Shown here: piece after piece, positions 63,218 to 64,000 of the stretch
How the letters are laid out: every line of letters starts with the position of its first letter
Numbering within the stretch: position 1 is the stretch's first letter
Source of the DNA: Arthrospiribacter ruber
GTDB lineage: Bacteria; Bacteroidota; Bacteroidia; Cytophagales; Cyclobacteriaceae
Direction: 5' to 3'
Assembly (NCBI RefSeq): GCF_019343195.1
Contig: NZ_RPHB01000006.1
Coordinates: 248,001-312,000, forward strand
Length of the DNA: 64,000 nt
Made by a program: the position numbers and the translations under genes
The notes under the pieces: generated by a model
What the model was told of the DNA's origin: nothing
Database searches by the model: none
What the model saw: only the letters and a program-made list of their open reading frames with translations

Positions 63218-64000
63218 ATGAAAAATTTTCTGTCGTTTTTCATCCTAGTCTTTTTATTTATTCTTGAAGCGAAGCCTCAAAGTTTGGCCTCATTACTGGA
63301 CTCTGCCCTAAGTTCAGAAAATGAGGCTGAATCAATTTTTGAATTCGTAAAATCAAAGATTTCCAGTGAGGAAGAGCTTAAAGATTTTTGGATTGCCAAA
63401 CACAAACACTATAGCAGGACAAACGACCGCGAAAAAATGATGCAGGTAGAAAAAGAATTGCTACCCATCTTAACCGAATTAAATGACCATAAAGAGCTTA
63501 CAGATTTTCACTACAGAATCTCTTATTATTATGAAGTGGCAGGTTTGTATGACCAAGCCATTGCTTTTTCATTCAAAGCACTTGATCATGCCAAAAAAGC
63601 AGGGAACCCCGGCCTCATCAGCTCTATGTATAAATCCCTTTCCCAAAACCATAGGCTTTTCCATGACTTTGATAAAGCAATAGAGTACGGAAAACTTACA
63701 TTTATTAGCGCCGAAGAAGCAGGAGAAAAATATATAAATGAGCAGGTTCTGGGCCTAAATATTACCGGGGCCGCTTTCAGTGAAATTAATGAACCCGACA
63801 GCGCTATTTACTACTACGATAAAGTTTTGACCTTATTGCCATTACTGGACTCCATGTCTGTAGCTCCTACCATTGGCAATATAGCCTACGCTTATTTACT
63901 TGCTGGAGACATTGAAAAATCAAGAAAATACAACCTGGCAGCTCTTGATCTTTTTCTCAAGACTGATAATTACTACGCCATAGCGGTGGTGTATATCAAT
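63218..64000 (+). CDS. exported TPR-repeat protein, 3' end outside the window
   Basis: An open frame of 261 codons starts at ATG 63218 and runs past the window edge without a stop. It has a signal peptide (MKNFLSFFILVFLFILEAKPQS) and then a helical region with TPR features such as FHYRISYYYEVAGLYDQAIAFSFKALDHAKK and a second repeat FDKAIEYGKLTFISAEEAGEK. In Bacteroidota such N-termini often precede a membrane helix plus a histidine kinase or LuxR-type domain, but that part is not visible. The start is a reasonable ATG after an AT-rich promoter region. Confidence 0.8.
   Translation, partial: MKNFLSFFILVFLFILEAKPQSLASLLDSALSSENEAESIFEFVKSKISSEEELKDFWIAKHKHYSRTNDREKMMQVEKELLPILTELNDHKELTDFHYRISYYYEVAGLYDQAIAFSFKALDHAKKAGNPGLISSMYKSLSQNHRLFHDFDKAIEYGKLTFISAEEAGEKYINEQVLGLNITGAAFSEINEPDSAIYYYDKVLTLLPLLDSMSVAPTIGNIAYAYLLAGDIEKSRKYNLAALDLFLKTDNYYAIAVVYIN

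Overview
The window is about 64 kb of chromosome from a Bacteroidota bacterium, most likely order Cytophagales and near Cyclobacteriaceae/Algoriphagus. That placement is an inference from gene content: a fused cbb3 subunit CcoNO, an alternative complex III (ACIII) beside an aa3 oxidase, a PorT-type secretion/gliding protein next to UbiE/MenG, a DUF5606 protein, and promoters of the Bacteroidota form TTTG-N19-TAnnTTTG. No insertion sequence, prophage, CRISPR array or rRNA operon was seen. The one complete RNA gene is a tRNA-Cys.

Region 1 (1-11.2 kb) is microaerobic respiration. A small GIY-YIG nuclease gene ends inside a tRNA D-arm-like fragment. A 12-unit heptanucleotide array follows, then hemN on the plus strand. 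Convergent with hemN is a minus-strand cbb3 operon: universal-stress-like protein, ccoI, ccoS, ccoNO, ccoQ, ccoP, ccoG, ccoH and a SafE-like protein. The hemN upstream region and the cbb3 operon head carry near-identical FNR/CRP-type palindromes, each centred 58.5 bp from the last base of its putative -7 box. This suggests one shared oxygen- or redox-responsive regulator.

Region 2 (11.2-18.8 kb) holds a decayed DUF1080 pseudogene, a very large predicted outer-membrane/surface protein of unknown function, and a 1235-residue multi-membrane orphan histidine kinase.

Region 3 (18.8-35.4 kb) is the main aerobic chain, all on the minus strand. It contains actABCDEF (ACIII), then cytochrome aa3 subunits II and I, heme A synthase, heme O synthase, two subunit III proteins and subunit IV. 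After a strong terminator come SCO, a DUF420 protein and a small CxxC membrane protein. A textbook promoter precedes actA. ACIII oxidises menaquinol and the adjacent aa3 enzyme probably receives its electrons. ActA carries an extra N-terminal haem domain.

Region 4 (35.6-51.9 kb) is mixed: tRNA-Cys, two lipoproteins, a periplasmic molybdenum hydroxylase pair (IorAB-like), ribosomal protein S1, an outer-membrane barrel, a beta-lactamase-fold serine hydrolase, a transglutaminase-like protein, a sugar isomerase-like TIM barrel, a PQQ-type sugar dehydrogenase, PorT and UbiE/MenG.

Region 5 (52-64 kb) is housekeeping and stress: EngB, DUF5606, fructose-bisphosphatase, aspartate kinase, fructosamine kinase, a low-molecular-weight phosphatase, a PerR-like regulator with its peroxiredoxin, a glycosyltransferase divergent from a Stealth phosphotransferase, RsgA, a PyrR-like phosphoribosyltransferase, PanB, and a TPR protein running off the end.

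The points most worth following up are the paired FNR-type sites, the PerR homologue that keeps the peroxide-sensing ligands but lacks the zinc site, the six-haem ActA fusion, and the heptamer repeats.
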